64,000 nt of DNA from Neopusillimonas maritima (GCF_040930455.2 NZ_CP170494.1); one strand, 5' to 3'. Shown: positions 44,051 to 52,561, counted from the first letter of the stretch. A program made the numbers and translations. The notes: generated from the letters alone by a model not told the origin.

Positions 44051-44825
44051 AATCTGCAAACAAAGGTTTTAATCGACTAAAAACGTAATAACCAACCGCA
44101 AATGTAGTTGCCGATATAATTGAAAACATAAAGAAGAGATCCCAGGGTATTTCGTTGACAATAATGCTACCTCTATAAAGCATAATCATATAAAAAAGAG
44201 GATTAGGATACATCAGGGGTAGCAGTGACTCTGGGACCATATCCAAGGTGTACGCAATCGGGGAAACCAGCATCAAAAATAAAACAATAATGCCGATTAA
44301 CTGGCCTAAATCCTGAAAGAAAACATTTAATGCAGAAAGCAGCCAAACAATACCAATTGTGAATATTAATTGTAGGATTATTATTATCGGAATCATTAAT
44401 TGAGTTAAATGAAAATGACCTCTTAAGAACAATATAGCCAACAATGTAACAAGCCCTACCATCATAGTGACGCTGGATGCCAACACCGCTTTAACCGGAA
44501 TCAGCTCTATAGGGAATAGAGTGTTTTTTATTAGTCCTCTATTTGAAATTACAGAACCAACCCCCGTTGAAAGTGCCTCAGAAAATCCCAAGAAGGGAAT
44601 TAATCCTGAAAAAATCAAAAGCACATACTCGAAAGGAGTGAAAAGTTGGAGCTTAATTCTTAGAATTAAAATATAGACAACAGCATATAAAGATAAAAAT
44701 ATTAGGGGATAAATAATACTCCAACCCATTCCAATTATGGTCCCCCTACTCTTCGCTCTGATATCATTCAACGCTGTAGCCCAGAGTAAACGCCTATGCA
44801 GCCAAAACAGTTGTAGTATTTTCAT
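44043..44825 (-). CDS. wzm: O-antigen ABC exporter permease (Wzm)
   Basis: 260 residues, six membrane helices, ABC-2 type. An N-terminal amphipathic HRRLLWATALNDIRAKSRGT precedes the first helix, as in Wzm/TagG proteins, and MYPNPLFYMIMLYRG is a typical segment before the last helices. It forms the channel for a polyprenyl-linked glycan with Wzt. It is translated just before wzt with an 8-bp overlap. Confidence 0.87.
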   Translation of the reverse strand: MKILQLFWLHRRLLWATALNDIRAKSRGTIIGMGWSIIYPLIFLSLYAVVYILILRIKLQLFTPFEYVLLIFSGLIPFLGFSEALSTGVGSVISNRGLIKNTLFPIELIPVKAVLASSVTMMVGLVTLLAILFLRGHFHLTQLMIPIIIILQLIFTIGIVWLLSALNVFFQDLGQLIGIIVLFLMLVSPIAYTLDMVPESLLPLMYPNPLFYMIMLYRGSIIVNEIPWDLFFMFSIISATTFAVGYYVFSRLKPLFADYV

Positions 44826-44895
44826 TCGAATAATTTCATATTAATAGTTATCTAAAGCAATAGGATGTTTCATACCCGCCACACTTGTGCGCATA

Positions 44896-45999
44896 CTAGT
44901 CTTTAGACAAAGTTTCAATTATGCGATGCACAATTTCTTCTTGCTGTGATTCATCAAGATCAGCAGACATCGGCAAACTCATCACGCGGTCGGCCATCCA
45001 TTCCGAATGCGTCACGGCACCCGACACACGGCTTAACCCGGCATAGGCTGATTGACGATTCAAAGGAACAGGGTAATGCACCGCCGTAGGCACGCCTTGC
45101 CCTTTTAGCGCCTCTTGAACCGCCGCACGGTTTTCAATAATAACGGTGTACTGGGCAAACACGCTGGTGCGATCATTACGCTGGGTAACAATTTGCACCT
45201 TGTCTTTCAATAAGGCGTTATAACGCGCACCAATTTTCAAGCGTTGCTCTATTTCCCAGTTGAAGCGTTCCAACTTGCCAAGCACTACGGCACATTGAAT
45301 AGTGTCCATACGCCCGCCCACCCCAATTCGGCTATGAACGTAGCGCTTTTCCTGGCCGTGAACTCTTATTTCTTTGCAGGCTTTTGCTAGATTAGGGTCG
45401 CTTGTGAAAATAGCCCCACCGTCTCCGTAACAACCGAGCGGTTTGCTGGGAAAGAAGCTCGTGCAACCTATGGTAGAAAGGTTACAGCTTTTGCGGCCCT
45501 TATATTCCGAACCAAAGCTTTGCGCTGCATCTTCTATCACCACTAAATTATGGCGCGCCGCTATTTCATTAATTTCGTCCATATCGGCCGGCTGCCCGTA
45601 CAGGCTTACAGGCATAATGGCTCGCGTTTTCGCCGTAATGGCCGCCTCGATTTTCGAGGCGTCGATATTACAGGTATCGGGCTCAATGTCTACGAAAACA
45701 GGCACGGCGCCTAATAAAGCAATCACCTCTGCCGTAGCAACGAAGGTAAACGGGGTGGTGATAACCTCATCGCCCGGCTTGAGGTCAATGGCCATTAAAG
45801 AAATCAACAAGGCTTCTGTACCCGAGGCAACTGTTATGCAATGGGATGCCCCAGTGTAGTCGGCTAACCGGGTTTCAAGTTCGGTTACCTCGGGCCCCAT
45901 AATGTATTGGCCGTGATCCAAAACCCGCTGAATGCGCGCGTCAATATCCTGCTTAAGCGCCTGATACTGCGCTTTTAAATCAATGAACTGAATTGCCAT
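44896..45999 (-). CDS. wlbC: UDP-3-keto-GlcNAcA aminotransferase (WlbC/WbpE)
   Basis: 367 residues, sugar aminotransferase. It opens IQFIDLKAQYQALKQDIDAR, with VASGTEALLISLMAIDLKPG, IEDAAQSFGSEYKG and the PLP lysine in FFPSKPLGCYGDGGA. The sequence fits WbpE/WlbC, which aminates C3 of the 3-keto product of WlbA using glutamate. It lies 37 bp after wlbB and its base composition is closer to the flanks than to the AT-rich genes downstream. Confidence 0.87.
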   Translation of the reverse strand: MAIQFIDLKAQYQALKQDIDARIQRVLDHGQYIMGPEVTELETRLADYTGASHCITVASGTEALLISLMAIDLKPGDEVITTPFTFVATAEVIALLGAVPVFVDIEPDTCNIDASKIEAAITAKTRAIMPVSLYGQPADMDEINEIAARHNLVVIEDAAQSFGSEYKGRKSCNLSTIGCTSFFPSKPLGCYGDGGAIFTSDPNLAKACKEIRVHGQEKRYVHSRIGVGGRMDTIQCAVVLGKLERFNWEIEQRLKIGARYNALLKDKVQIVTQRNDRTSVFAQYTVIIENRAAVQEALKGQGVPTAVHYPVPLNRQSAYAGLSRVSGAVTHSEWMADRVMSLPMSADLDESQQEEIVHRIIETLSKD

Positions 46000-46036
46000 A
46001 TCCCCTCGTTACCTTTTTAATCGCTTACGCCCATTT

Positions 46037-46615
46037 TTATTGCTCAACACTTAGTGATGATTCCTGCAACACATAGGTTTTGCCACTTACGGGGCAAACC
46101 GCCTTGCCACTGCCTTCAACAGGCAGCGGTAACCGCTCGCCATGCTCGCTCATCCAGCCAATTTGTTTACCCGGCACACCAGCAATAAGTGCGTAAGGCT
46201 TAACATCGCGATTCACCACCGCACCTGCGGCAACGAAAGCGTGTTCGCCAATCGTTACGCCGCACACAATGGTGCAGTTCGCACCAAGGGTCGCCCCTTT
46301 TTTAACAGTAGTTGTCCGGTATTCGTTCTTTCGCAAGACCGCCGCGCGTGGGTTATAAACGTTGGTGAACACCATGCTGGGCCCGCAAAATACGTCGTCC
46401 TCAAGCCGAACTGCATCGTATATTGATACATTATTCTGAACTTTCACGTTGTTGCCGATAACAACGTCATTTCCAACGAACACATTCTGGCCAAAAGAAC
46501 ACCCGTTTCCAATTCGTGCGCCACCGCAAATATGCGCAAAATGCCAAACTCGGCTGCCTTCACCTATAGAGGCGCCCTCGTCAACGATTGCAGAAGCGTG
46601 AATTGAGACCGTCAT
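46037..46615 (-). CDS. wlbB: UDP-GlcNAc3NA N-acetyltransferase (WlbB/WbpD)
   Basis: 192 residues of left-handed beta-helix hexapeptide repeats: HASAIVDEGASIGEGSRVWH, then FGQNVFVGNDVVIGNNVKVQ and GAVVNRDVKPYALIAGVPGK. It matches WbpD/WlbB, which acetylates the 3-amino group of the sugar nucleotide. ATG 46615 with AGGTG upstream is preferred over GTG 46621. It is the first gene of the long minus-strand run down to 33209. Confidence 0.85.
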   Translation of the reverse strand: MTVSIHASAIVDEGASIGEGSRVWHFAHICGGARIGNGCSFGQNVFVGNDVVIGNNVKVQNNVSIYDAVRLEDDVFCGPSMVFTNVYNPRAAVLRKNEYRTTTVKKGATLGANCTIVCGVTIGEHAFVAAGAVVNRDVKPYALIAGVPGKQIGWMSEHGERLPLPVEGSGKAVCPVSGKTYVLQESSLSVEQ

Positions 46616-46853
46616 TTGCACACCTGGAAAATGGGTAACAGCAAAGTATAACGTTTTACGCTACTTAAAGTAGGCCGCAACGCGTTCAGTTGACTGAATA
46701 CGAACCGTGAGCAGACGACGCAAATTATTAATTAAATAGTTATACCCGATAGTTTTAAACTAACTAAATATAATTAACTCATTAGCTAAGCTTGACCAAC
46801 CTTAATTAACTTGTGATGGCTAGAGTCCCTAGAATCCAAAATGGTGCCGCATT
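46616..46853. other. AT-rich divergent intergenic region between wlbB and rmlD
   Basis: 238 bp without a coding frame. It holds TTCAGT-TG-ACTGAA (about 46686-46699, perfect 6-bp repeat) and a TATAAT near 46770. It presumably carries the promoters of both divergent transcripts. I see no JUMPstart/ops element. Confidence 0.5.
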
Positions 46854-47759
46854 ATGAAAGTCCTTCTATTAGGTAGCTCCGGCCAATTAGGTTTTGAGCT
46901 GACATCTATTCTGACCAATCTTGGTGAGGTGATCGCCCCCCAACGGTTTGACACAGCACTCCCGGGTAATCTGCTTGATCTGTCTACGTTGCAAGATACA
47001 GTGCAACGCATCAAACCCAACCTTATTGTGAATGCAGCCGCATTCACCGCAGTAGACTTAGCCGAAAAAGACCCCGGCTTAGCGCGTCGGGCTAATACGC
47101 TGGCACCCAAGATGTTGGCAAACGAAGCGCTGGCAATGAATGCATGGCTGGTTCACTTTTCTACCGATTACGTTTTTAATGGTCAAGGTACACGACCTTG
47201 GACCGAAACCGACCCCGGCGACCCCTTGAACGCATACGGTCGCACCAAGCTGGAAGGTGACCAAGCAATTCTTGCCTCGGGTTGCAAGCATTTAATTCTG
47301 CGAACCAGTTGGGTTTACGGCCTGCATGGTAATAATTTCGCTAAAACTATTTTGGAGAAAGCGCAAACACAAGACAGCTTGAAGGTGGTCAATGATCAGT
47401 TTGGTGCCCCCACCAGTGCCGAGCTTCTGGCTTCATTAACCACGCAAACTTTGTTGCCGGCCATGAAGAACCCAAAGCTAGGGGGGCTGTATCATGTGGC
47501 CGCACAGGGCGAGGCCTCGTGGTACACCTATGCCCAGTTTCTATTAGAGCAAGCCCTACGGGAAGGATTAACATTGCGCGTTAAACCGGAAGATTTGATA
47601 CCGGTTTCAAGTGCGCAATGGTCTGCGCCGGCCGCGCGGCCAAGCAACTCGCGCCTGAACACCACAAAGTTTTCCGAAACGTTTGGCCTTACGCTACCCC
47701 ATTGGCAAGAAGGGGTTGCACAGTTTGTACGGGCCTATGCCAAATTACACAAAAGATAA
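46854..47759 (+). CDS. rmlD: dTDP-4-dehydrorhamnose reductase
   Basis: 301 residues, extended SDR. The glycine motif LLLGSSGQLGFELTS is at the N-terminus, with NAAAFTAVDLAEKDPGLARR, the catalytic Ser/Tyr region HFSTDYVFNGQGTRPWTETD and YGRTKLEGDQ (Tyr-x3-Lys). It performs the last step of dTDP-L-rhamnose synthesis, reducing the 4-keto sugar. The rmlC gene follows 23 bp downstream. rmlA and rmlB are not in the window. Confidence 0.93.
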   Translation: MKVLLLGSSGQLGFELTSILTNLGEVIAPQRFDTALPGNLLDLSTLQDTVQRIKPNLIVNAAAFTAVDLAEKDPGLARRANTLAPKMLANEALAMNAWLVHFSTDYVFNGQGTRPWTETDPGDPLNAYGRTKLEGDQAILASGCKHLILRTSWVYGLHGNNFAKTILEKAQTQDSLKVVNDQFGAPTSAELLASLTTQTLLPAMKNPKLGGLYHVAAQGEASWYTYAQFLLEQALREGLTLRVKPEDLIPVSSAQWSAPAARPSNSRLNTTKFSETFGLTLPHWQEGVAQFVRAYAKLHKR

Positions 47760-47782
47760 CCACGGTATATCCAGCTTACCTA

Positions 47783-48325
47783 ATGCAAATTACACCGTTA
47801 GCCATTCCCGAAGTCATGCTAATAGAACCGCCCGTGTTCCAGGACGCTCGCGGTTATTTTATGGAAAGTTTTCATCAGCAAAAACTCGGCACGGCGCTTG
47901 GCCGGAAGGTGTCTTTTGTGCAAGATAATGTGTCGTACTCCGAACGCAATGTGCTTAGGGGCCTGCACTACCAACGCCCCCAATCACAAGGGAAGCTTAT
48001 TCAGATATTGAATGGCGAGGTATTTGATGTGGCGGTGGATTTGCGCCGCAAGTCACCCACATTTGGCCAGTGGGTGGGGCAAATACTGAAAAGCCCCCAA
48101 CAATTGTTGTGGGTACCCGAAGGGTTTGCCCATGGCTTTCTGGTACTGTCTGGTTCCGCCACGGTTCTATATCGGGTGACAGCGCATTATGCACCTGAAA
48201 ACGAACACACTTTGGCATGGAATGACCCTGCTCTGGGCATTCATTGGCCCCTACAGGGTACGCCTAGGCTTTCTGGAAAAGATCAGCAGGGTTTAAGCCT
48301 TCAGATGGCACCGGTTTTCGATTAA
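47783..48325 (+). CDS. rmlC: dTDP-4-dehydrorhamnose 3,5-epimerase
   Basis: 180 residues, the usual RmlC length. Cupin fold with PPVFQDARGYFMESFHQQKL, VQDNVSYSERNVLRGLHYQR (catalytic His), and VPEGFAHGFLVLSG. The frame is open upstream to 47618, but ATG 47783 gives the standard N-terminus (MQITPLAIPEVMLIEP). It acts just before RmlD in rhamnose synthesis. Confidence 0.93.
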   Translation: MQITPLAIPEVMLIEPPVFQDARGYFMESFHQQKLGTALGRKVSFVQDNVSYSERNVLRGLHYQRPQSQGKLIQILNGEVFDVAVDLRRKSPTFGQWVGQILKSPQQLLWVPEGFAHGFLVLSGSATVLYRVTAHYAPENEHTLAWNDPALGIHWPLQGTPRLSGKDQQGLSLQMAPVFD

Positions 48326-48378
48326 GCTGTACGCTTTGCGGCGGTTTATTTTCTTACGAAACAACCCGGTATCTTTGA

Positions 48379-49947
48379 ATGATGTCTTCTTTTCCTGAAG
48401 TAGCCCCACTAGACTCGCTGGCGTGCTGGCGCAGTTTTGCGCAAGCGGCGCAAAATACGCCTGTTAATCCGCAGCGTTTATGTGTTCTGAAGGCTGGGGG
48501 CCTACTAGTAGACACCAGCGCCCAACGCGCCTCGCCCGAACTAGCCCAGGCCACCGAGGCCCTGCTTCAGGCCAGACAGTTCGAAACCTGGCGCGAGCAC
48601 CTTTTAACAGGCCAAGTGGTCAACCTCACAGAAAATCGGGCAGCCTGGCACAGCGCATTACGCGTACCCGCACCCTCGCAACAGGTGGCAGGCGAGCGCG
48701 AACGCATGCTGGATTTTGTACGCCTGGCCGACGCCGAACGCAAGTGGCGCAATGTCGTACACATAGGTATAGGCGGTAGTGACTGGGGCGTGCGCTTGTG
48801 TATTGCCGCGTTTGGCTATGCGGGTACCTGGCGCAATGTACGGTTCGTGTCGAATATCGACGGCCACGCCATTGAAGGGGGGCTGGCGGGCCTGGATCCG
48901 CACGAAACGCTGGTTGTCGTATCGTCCAAGTCGTTCACCACGTCGGAAACGATGCAAAATGCACATCGTGCGCTGGAGTGGCTAAAGGGCGCAGGCATTC
49001 AGAACCCTTACAACCATGTGGTGGCCATTACCGCCAACGCCCAAGCCGCGCGCGAATGGGGTGCCCTGCCCTCACAAACCTTCCTGTTCTGGGAATGGGT
49101 GGGGGGCCGGTTTTCAATATGGTCGTCGGTGGCGCTAACCACTGCATTGGCGGTGGGTATTGACACGCTGGCCGGCATGCAGGCCGGCGCCCATGCCATG
49201 GACCAACACTTTGCCACCGCTCCCGTAGCGGAAAACGCCCCCGTGCAGTTAGCGGTGTCGGGCGTGGTGAACCGCAGCGTGCTGGGCTATGGCTCGCTGA
49301 ATATTGCACCCTATGATTTCCGGTTGGGGTATTTGGTGCCCTACCTGCAGCAACTGGAAATGGAGTCGTTGGGCAAGTCGGTGGACTTGAACGGCAATGC
49401 GGTTAATGTACCCACCGGCCCAGCCGTATGGGGTATGCCCGGTACCGACGCCCAACACACCTTCTTTCAATGGCTGCACCAGGGCAGCGACGGTGCGCCA
49501 GTAGACTTTATTGTGTGCCAGGAAGCCAACCACGGCTGGCGCGAGGCCCACCACACCCACCTGCTGGCCAATTGCCTGGCCCAGCGCCAGGCCATGCTAA
49601 CGGGCAAAAGCTATGAACAGGCCCTGCAGGAATGCCGCGCCGAGGGCCATGCCGAGGAGCACGCCCAATGGCTGGCCAAACACCGCATGCACACCGGCGG
49701 CCGGTCGTCGAACTTAATTGTCTTGCCCCGGCTCTCGCCCTATACCTTGGGGGCGCTGCTGGCGCTATATGAGCATAAGGTGTTCACCCAAGCGGTAATC
49801 TGGGGCATTAACCCGTTCGACCAATGGGGCGTGGAATACGGCAAGGTGCTGGCCAAGGGCATCACGCAGGAACTGAAGGGGCAAGCGCCCTTGAACGGCG
49901 GGCACGACGCGTCGACACGGTATTGGGTGGAGGTGTTTCGGGGGTGA
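48379..49947 (+). CDS. pgi: Glucose-6-phosphate isomerase
   Basis: 522 residues, a bit shorter than the common 549-residue form. Characteristic segments are VVHIGIGGSDWGVRLC, VVSSKSFTTSETMQNA (phosphate-binding Ser/Thr), GGRFSIWSSVALTTALAVGI, and NPFDQWGVEYGKVLA (catalytic Lys near the C-terminus). It interconverts glucose-6-phosphate and fructose-6-phosphate in the cytoplasm, and here supplies sugar-nucleotide precursors next to the O-antigen genes. ATG 48379 is followed by a second ATG. Confidence 0.95.
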   Translation: MMSSFPEVAPLDSLACWRSFAQAAQNTPVNPQRLCVLKAGGLLVDTSAQRASPELAQATEALLQARQFETWREHLLTGQVVNLTENRAAWHSALRVPAPSQQVAGERERMLDFVRLADAERKWRNVVHIGIGGSDWGVRLCIAAFGYAGTWRNVRFVSNIDGHAIEGGLAGLDPHETLVVVSSKSFTTSETMQNAHRALEWLKGAGIQNPYNHVVAITANAQAAREWGALPSQTFLFWEWVGGRFSIWSSVALTTALAVGIDTLAGMQAGAHAMDQHFATAPVAENAPVQLAVSGVVNRSVLGYGSLNIAPYDFRLGYLVPYLQQLEMESLGKSVDLNGNAVNVPTGPAVWGMPGTDAQHTFFQWLHQGSDGAPVDFIVCQEANHGWREAHHTHLLANCLAQRQAMLTGKSYEQALQECRAEGHAEEHAQWLAKHRMHTGGRSSNLIVLPRLSPYTLGALLALYEHKVFTQAVIWGINPFDQWGVEYGKVLAKGITQELKGQAPLNGGHDASTRYWVEVFRG

Positions 49948-49980
49948 AAGGGTAGGCCGGGGAACGGTATTTTTTACCTT

Positions 49981-50019
49981 CATAGATTACGTTTTATGCG
50001 ATACAATGCGTAATCTATG
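49981..50019. promoter_or_regulatory. Operator-like inverted repeat before hipB1
   Basis: CATAGATTACG (49981-49991) and CGTAATCTATG (50009-50019) are perfect 11-bp arms around a 17-bp spacer that contains ATACAAT, a likely -10. The repeat ends 22 nt before the hipB ATG, so HipB or the HipAB complex probably represses here. Confidence 0.6.
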
Positions 50020-50041
50020 ACAGTTATTATTATGGTTCTTG

Positions 50042-50362
50042 ATGCCCAAGAAACTTCAGATATCACCTGTTCTTCATCCCAACGTCCTGGCCAGACTTAA
50101 GGTCTGGGGGCGCTGCATACGACTCCAGCGAGTGCAGCAAAAAATCAAAGCCGCCGACTTTTGCCCAAGGATTGAGGTGTCCGAGAGCACTTTACGGCGG
50201 ATCGAGGCCGGTGATCCATCTGTAAACGTAGGAAGCTACCTTACTGCGCTAAATGCGCTTGGCTTAATGGATTTGGTTACTCCTATGCCAAAGCCTCAAT
50301 GGTTCGAGGGCAACGTGAACGCTCGCGTTTATGCGCCCAAAGAAGATAATGATTACTTCTAG
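50042..50362 (+). CDS. hipB: HipB-type Xre antitoxin
   Basis: 106 residues. The HTH is RVQQKIKAADFCPRIEVSES, then TLRRIEAGDPSVNVGSYLTA; a 30-residue tail ending NDYF resembles HipB tails that contact HipA. The TTG immediately before ATG 50042 is an unlikely start. The gene overlaps hipA by 14 bp. It should repress the operon and neutralise the kinase. Confidence 0.8.
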   Translation: MPKKLQISPVLHPNVLARLKVWGRCIRLQRVQQKIKAADFCPRIEVSESTLRRIEAGDPSVNVGSYLTALNALGLMDLVTPMPKPQWFEGNVNARVYAPKEDNDYF

Positions 50363-51605
50363 CCCCCTTTATGTATACCTGCAGCGTCCCGACACTGGGC
50401 AATGGGTAACGGTCGGCCGCTATAGCCTAGACGCTTCGGGCCAGTTGGGCCGCTTTCTCTACGCACCCAGCTATCTGGAGGCAGGCTTCGGCTGGAGCAT
50501 CGATCCCGTTAACCTGCCCTTAATCGCAGGAAATCCAATTAATGCTACGCGCTATGGTGGTTTACATGACGTGTTACGCGATGCCTGTCCGGATTCCTGG
50601 GGGCGCTTACTGATTCAACGTGAACATGGTTTGGGCGATACTGCGCATTCGAGCGCCTATCTTTTGCTTGCAAGCAATGCGGATAGATGGGGAGCGCTGG
50701 CCATTGGCAAATCACCCAAGCCCTCGATTGCAAAGCTGTCCACGCCTAAGCTTGCACAACTGCCCGAGCTTTCAGAGGAATTGCTCGCCATGTATGAACG
50801 ACGGCCCGCTGTAAACCCGCAATTGCGCCGGCGCCTCATGGCGACGCCCAGTATGGGTGGGGCCAGGCCCAAAGTAACTGTTCAAGATGGCAACGCGTAT
50901 TGGCTGGTCAAACCTGTTTTGCCTTCAGACACGGTAGATATTCCGTTACTTGAACATGTGGTGCAGCGCTGGGGGAAAGCTGCAGGATTGAACTTTGCCC
51001 ATACAGAGCACGAATCTGCGGGGTCTGGATCAGGGCTTAGTGTTGTTCGCTCGTTGCGATTTGACCGCAGCGGCGATCAACGCATTATGGCGGTAAGCGG
51101 TGCTTCACTTTTGCAAACAGAATACCCCGGAGCGGCCGGCAGTGCGTCCTGGAGTTATCCCGTGCTGGCTACCGTACTACGCCAGATCGGCGCTCCCCTT
51201 GAGGATTCAATCGAGCTCTTTAGTCGGATGGTTTTTAACGCGGTGATCGGAAATGATGATGATCATCCGCGTAATCACGCGATTCACTACAGCCATGAAC
51301 AGCGTCGCTGGCGCCTTACGCCGGCGTTCGATGTTGTCCCCAATCCGGATTTCACTCCTTCCCATCTTGCATTACAGGTCTGTTTTGGTGATCGATCCAT
51401 CAGTACCCAGAACATCCTCCGTGACGCTCAGTCTTTTGGGTTCGAATCTCAAGATCATGCTAAACAACATCTGGAAACGCTGCTGAACGATATAGAAGCC
51501 GGATATGAGGTCGTTGAATCTATGTTTACTGAAGGTTTACGATCATTGATGGGTGCAAGGCTTAATGAGGGAATTCGAAGGTTGCGAGTCGATTATTCTC
51601 CGTAA
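50349..51605 (+). CDS. hipA: HipA-family serine/threonine kinase toxin
   Basis: 418 residues, full length. An N-terminal subdomain (VYLQRPDTGQWVTVGRYSLD) precedes the kinase core with GGARPKVTV (Gly-rich loop region), VVRSLRFDRSG, the catalytic NAVIGNDDDHPRNHAIHYS (Asp and Asn) and LTPAFDVVPN (DFG-like). HipA kinases phosphorylate aminoacyl-tRNA synthetases or related targets and induce persistence. ATG 50349 lies inside the hipB end. Confidence 0.85.
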   Translation: MITSSPLYVYLQRPDTGQWVTVGRYSLDASGQLGRFLYAPSYLEAGFGWSIDPVNLPLIAGNPINATRYGGLHDVLRDACPDSWGRLLIQREHGLGDTAHSSAYLLLASNADRWGALAIGKSPKPSIAKLSTPKLAQLPELSEELLAMYERRPAVNPQLRRRLMATPSMGGARPKVTVQDGNAYWLVKPVLPSDTVDIPLLEHVVQRWGKAAGLNFAHTEHESAGSGSGLSVVRSLRFDRSGDQRIMAVSGASLLQTEYPGAAGSASWSYPVLATVLRQIGAPLEDSIELFSRMVFNAVIGNDDDHPRNHAIHYSHEQRRWRLTPAFDVVPNPDFTPSHLALQVCFGDRSISTQNILRDAQSFGFESQDHAKQHLETLLNDIEAGYEVVESMFTEGLRSLMGARLNEGIRRLRVDYSP

Positions 51606-51770
51606 CGCCGGGCCATTTCCTGAATAATCAAATGCAAAATGGCGCGCAGGCAGCGTAATTCGCCGGCCAGGGTGGCGGCCAGTTCAGGGCGGTGCACAAG
51701 CAACCCTTGGTTTTCAGCTTGGATATGTTCGTACAGCCAATGCGCCTGCTTCAAGCGGTACCGGCTTGTT
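51593..51770 (-). pseudogene. Coding-like remnant between two hip loci
   Basis: On the minus strand, a frame different from that of truncated hipA2 gives RYRLKQAHWLYEHIQAENQG followed by a Leu-rich helical stretch and ARRYGE, then a stop at 51593 inside the 3' end of hipA1. It has protein-like composition but no start codon. It is probably the tail of a gene whose front was deleted together with the rest of hipA2. Family not recognised. Confidence 0.4.
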
Positions 51771-52086
51771 AATTTCCGAAAACCGTTGCACGCCCAGAAT
51801 AGGCCAGCAGGCCAAAAGCATCGGCCGTGTCAATTGTTGCATCTGCCGCCAATAAACTGCGCTGCCCTTCTTCGGGCAACAGGTTGTCGAAATACCATTG
51901 AACCGGGCGCTGTGTTGCACCATCCAGCAAAAGATTAGGTGTTAACGGCAACTGCGGGCTTAAGGCATAACGATTGGGGCTTTCAAGCCAGGCGCAACTA
52001 TACTGAAACCCCCATAAACCATTGGTTTCGTGTAGCGTGCCCACTGGCACATCATTAATATAAGCTTGCAGGACACGGTCACTCAT
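51769..52086 (-). pseudogene. Truncated HipA (N-terminal subdomain only)
   Basis: 105 residues starting MSDRVLQAYINDVPVGTLHE. It keeps the HipA N-terminal domain (SPNRYALSPQLPLTPNLLLD, PVQWYFDNLLPEEGQRSLLA, DAFGLLAYSGRATVFGN) but ends abruptly at 51769, and the kinase core is missing. The break, near 51785, replaces the expected GRD segment with SGRATVFGN. It overlaps hipB2 by 8 bp. Without the catalytic domain it cannot be a kinase toxin. Confidence 0.8.
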
Positions 52087-52366
52087 GGTCTTTACGCGCA
52101 CCTGACCCATACGCACTAAACCCGCGCTCGCGTAACCAGGCGCCCACGTCTTCCGGCACATCGGCCTCTAAACGCACCCCCAGCCCCTCAAGCACCTGGA
52201 ACAATTTGCCCCATTGAACGGTGTCGCTCCCCCGTTCGACCTTGCCCAGGAAGTTCTCGCTAACGCCGATACTGCCGGCGGCGTCGTCCTGGCGAATGTT
52301 CTGGGCTTTGCGCACGGCCCGAACAAGCCTGCCTAGTTCCGCAGCGTTATCAATGGCGATCTTCAT
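52079..52366 (-). CDS. HipB-type Xre antitoxin, copy 2
   Basis: 95 residues: HTH QNIRQDDAAGSIGVSENFLG KVERGSD, then WGKLFQVLEGLGVRLEADVP, the HipB/YgjM type. A C-terminal tail of about 18 residues resembles HipA-contacting tails. Its partner hipA has been truncated, while three operator-like repeats upstream are intact, so the gene may now be an orphan repressor. Confidence 0.8.
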   Translation of the reverse strand: MKIAIDNAAELGRLVRAVRKAQNIRQDDAAGSIGVSENFLGKVERGSDTVQWGKLFQVLEGLGVRLEADVPEDVGAWLRERGFSAYGSGARKDHE

Positions 52367-52370
52367 GATT

Positions 52371-52493
52371 AATCCTTACGTTTATAAGGATTTTGATCCA
52401 AAAAAGGCTTTAAGGCAAGAAATCCTTTTGATTGTGCGGATTTCTTGATGGCGAGCCGTTATTTTTACAAAAATCCTTACGTTTATAAGGATT
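52371..52493. promoter_or_regulatory. Triple hip operator: three AATCC-N12-GGATT sites
   Basis: Site 1 (52371-52392) and site 3 (52472-52493) are identical 22-mers with 8-bp arms AATCCTTA/TAAGGATT. Site 2 (52417-52446) has 9-bp arms AAGAAATCC/GGATTTCTT. All three share AATCC-N12-GGATT. The arrangement recalls the multiple TATCC-N8-GGATA operators of E. coli hipBA. Confidence 0.7.
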
Positions 52494-52561
52494 CTGAAGT
52501 GCGACTAAAGCAAAAAGCCACCACACAGTCTCCAGAAAACAAGTAATCGTGCAGAGCGGTG

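Noticed and set aside
44043..44059. Longer wzt start at TTG 44059
   Set aside because: ATG 44050 gives the standard N-terminus and a common stop/start overlap with wzm.
33209..44825. Possible JUMPstart/ops (GGCGGTAG) element or insertion sequence that would explain the AT-rich block
   Set aside because: Neither the ops octamer in a promoter-proximal place nor any transposase gene or terminal inverted repeats were found on inspection.
47618..47782. N-terminal extension of rmlC by 55 codons
   Set aside because: Lies inside rmlD; ATG 47783 gives exactly the family length and conserved N-terminus.
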